DNA from: Glycocaulis profundi
GTDB taxonomy: Bacteria > Pseudomonadota > Alphaproteobacteria > Caulobacterales > Maricaulaceae
DNA: 64,000 bases
NCBI GenBank assembly: GCA_007050995.1
Contig: VJOU01000008.1
Span: 1 to 64,000, forward strand
Reading direction: 5' to 3'
Each line of letters begins with the position of its first letter. Positions within the stretch are counted from its first letter, which is position 1. Positions 63,064-64,000 of this stretch are shown here, piece after piece. The translations under genes and the position numbers were made by a program. The notes beneath the pieces were generated by a model, which was not told where the DNA came from, made no database searches, and saw nothing but the letters and a program-made list of their open reading frames with translations.

Positions 63064-64000
63064 TCAGGCCGTCTCTTTCTCGACTTCGGCCAGCGCCTCG
63101 ATGGGGTCGTGCTCGGCGACCCAGTGCCCGGGCGAGACCTCTTCGAGCGCGGGACGGTGCTGCTCAGCTTCAGGATCGTCGACGACCTTCGATTTCAGGA
63201 AGCGCAGGGGCGCGCGGGTGTCGAGCGGGCTGGGCAGGTCCCCGGCCAGCTTGACCCGCTCGCGGGCCTTTTCCACCGCCGGGTCGGGGATCGGCACCGC
63301 GCTGATCAGCGCGCGGGTGTAGGGGTGGCGCGGGTCGGCGCAGATCGCGTCCCGGTCGGCCATCTCCACCACCCGGCCCAGATACAGCACCATCACCCGG
63401 TGGGAGATTTCGCGCACCACCGACAGGTCGTGGCTGATGAACAGCATCGACATGCCGAAATCGCGCTGCAGCTCGATCAGAAGGTCGATGATCTGGGCCT
63501 GGATGGACACGTCCAGCGCGCTGACCGCCTCGTCGCAGATCACCAGCCGGGGCTTGAGGATCATCGCCCGCGCGATGCCCACCCGCTGGTTCTGCCCGCC
63601 CGACAGCTCGTGGGGGTAGCGGTTGATCATGTCCGGGTCGAGCCCGACCCGTTCCATCATCTCGCGAACCGTCTTCTCGCGCTCTTTCGATTTCATCGAG
63701 CGGCGGAAAGTCAGCAGCGGCTCGGCGATGGACGCGCCGATGGTCATGCGCGGGTTGAGCGAGGCGAGCGGGTCCTGGAAGACGATCTGAAGGTCCTCGC
63801 GCGCGGCGCGCATCTCGCCGGGCTTCAGGCTGAGAAGGTCCTTGCCGATCCAGCTCACCGCCCCGGCGCTGGCCGGGACCAGTCGCAGCACGGCGCGCGC
63901 CAGGGTGGACTTGCCGCAGCCGGACTCGCCCACGATGCCCACGGTCTCGCCCGCCTTCAGGTCGAAGCTGACCCCGTCCACGGCCTTGAGCGGTTTCGTT
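63064..64000 (-). CDS. Oligopeptide/dipeptide ABC transporter ATP-binding protein (OppF/DppF type, N-terminus outside window)
   Basis: At least 312 residues are visible. The frame is open to the window edge, reading ...TKPLKAVDGVSFDLKAG, so the start is missing. Walker A GESGCGKSTLARAVL, signature HELSGGQNQRVGIARA and Walker B RLVICDEAVSALDVS are intact. The C-terminal oligopeptide-transport extension (ADPRHPYTRALISAVPIPDP) is diagnostic. It powers import of peptides. The rest of the operon should lie beyond position 64000. Confidence 0.9.
   Translation of the reverse strand, partial: TKPLKAVDGVSFDLKAGETVGIVGESGCGKSTLARAVLRLVPASAGAVSWIGKDLLSLKPGEMRAAREDLQIVFQDPLASLNPRMTIGASIAEPLLTFRRSMKSKEREKTVREMMERVGLDPDMINRYPHELSGGQNQRVGIARAMILKPRLVICDEAVSALDVSIQAQIIDLLIELQRDFGMSMLFISHDLSVVREISHRVMVLYLGRVVEMADRDAICADPRHPYTRALISAVPIPDPAVEKARERVKLAGDLPSPLDTRAPLRFLKSKVVDDPEAEQHRPALEEVSPGHWVAEHDPIEALAEVEKETA

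Overview
This is a high-GC (about 70%), gene-dense stretch of an alphaproteobacterial chromosome. The gene set points to the Caulobacterales/Maricaulales side of the class: a Caulobacter-type cpa (Tad/Flp) pilus operon, an RcdA-type cell-cycle protein (DUF1465), a DUF1013/TrcR-type protein, an acnA-ccmABCDG block, sdhCDAB, and many exported peptidases of the kind common in marine Maricaulaceae/Hyphomonadaceae. The species cannot be fixed from the sequence alone. I found no tRNA, rRNA, CRISPR array, phage or insertion sequence.

Layout. 1-5274 (minus): pilus operon cpaA-cpaB-cpaC-cpaD-cpaE-cpaF, with cpaF cut by the window edge. 5401-9851: class V aminotransferase, EamA exporter, thiD and an M20 lipoprotein peptidase. 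9980-13319: glycolytic cluster gap-pgk-fba. 13395-16335: an exported protein of unknown function, thiE, a Sel1-repeat protein and a GH108 muramidase. 16408-20262: efp, an inositol-monophosphatase-family gene, a MotA/MotB-like stator pair and rpmE. 20365-23415: rcdA, a DUF1192 gene and a quinone oxidoreductase bracketed by two inverted copies of a 111-bp repeat, then trcR behind an attenuator-like leader. 23469-25813: esterase, Nudix hydrolase and a MarR regulator with a poly-lysine tail.

25884-31604: cytochrome c maturation genes ccmA-B-C-D-G (minus) divergent from aconitase acnA. 31663-32960: an AT-richer island with a class II Fic gene behind an array of short degenerate repeats; this is the clearest candidate for transferred DNA. 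33037-36708: acyltransferase-3 protein, DUF885 peptidase and a short-chain dehydrogenase. 36957-41343: sdhC-sdhD-sdhA-(methyltransferase)-sdhB. 41660-44527: lysophospholipid-type acyltransferase and an arsenic module (arsR divergent from arsC-acr3). 44591-49196: a serine-protease autotransporter divergent from a small inhibitor-like secreted protein, then a lipoprotein. 49374-64000: mmsA, prolyl oligopeptidase, dapF, a GntR regulator, folP, argE, an FKBP lipoprotein, an S9C peptidase, an M16 peptidase and the 3' part of an oppF-like ABC ATPase.

How the genes fit together. Central carbon metabolism (gap-pgk-fba, acnA, sdh) and respiratory assembly (ccm) lie beside an unusually large set of exported peptidases (M20, DUF885, S1 autotransporter, S9A, S9C, M16) and a peptide-type ABC transporter. 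This suggests a heterotroph that lives on proteinaceous material. Cell-cycle factors (rcdA, trcR) and CtrA-like boxes in the cpa locus fit a dimorphic life cycle.

Items most worth a second look are the mutually exclusive hairpins before trcR, the repeat array before fic, the protease/inhibitor-like divergent pair, the coiled-coil stator pair, and the two inverted dispersed-repeat families.
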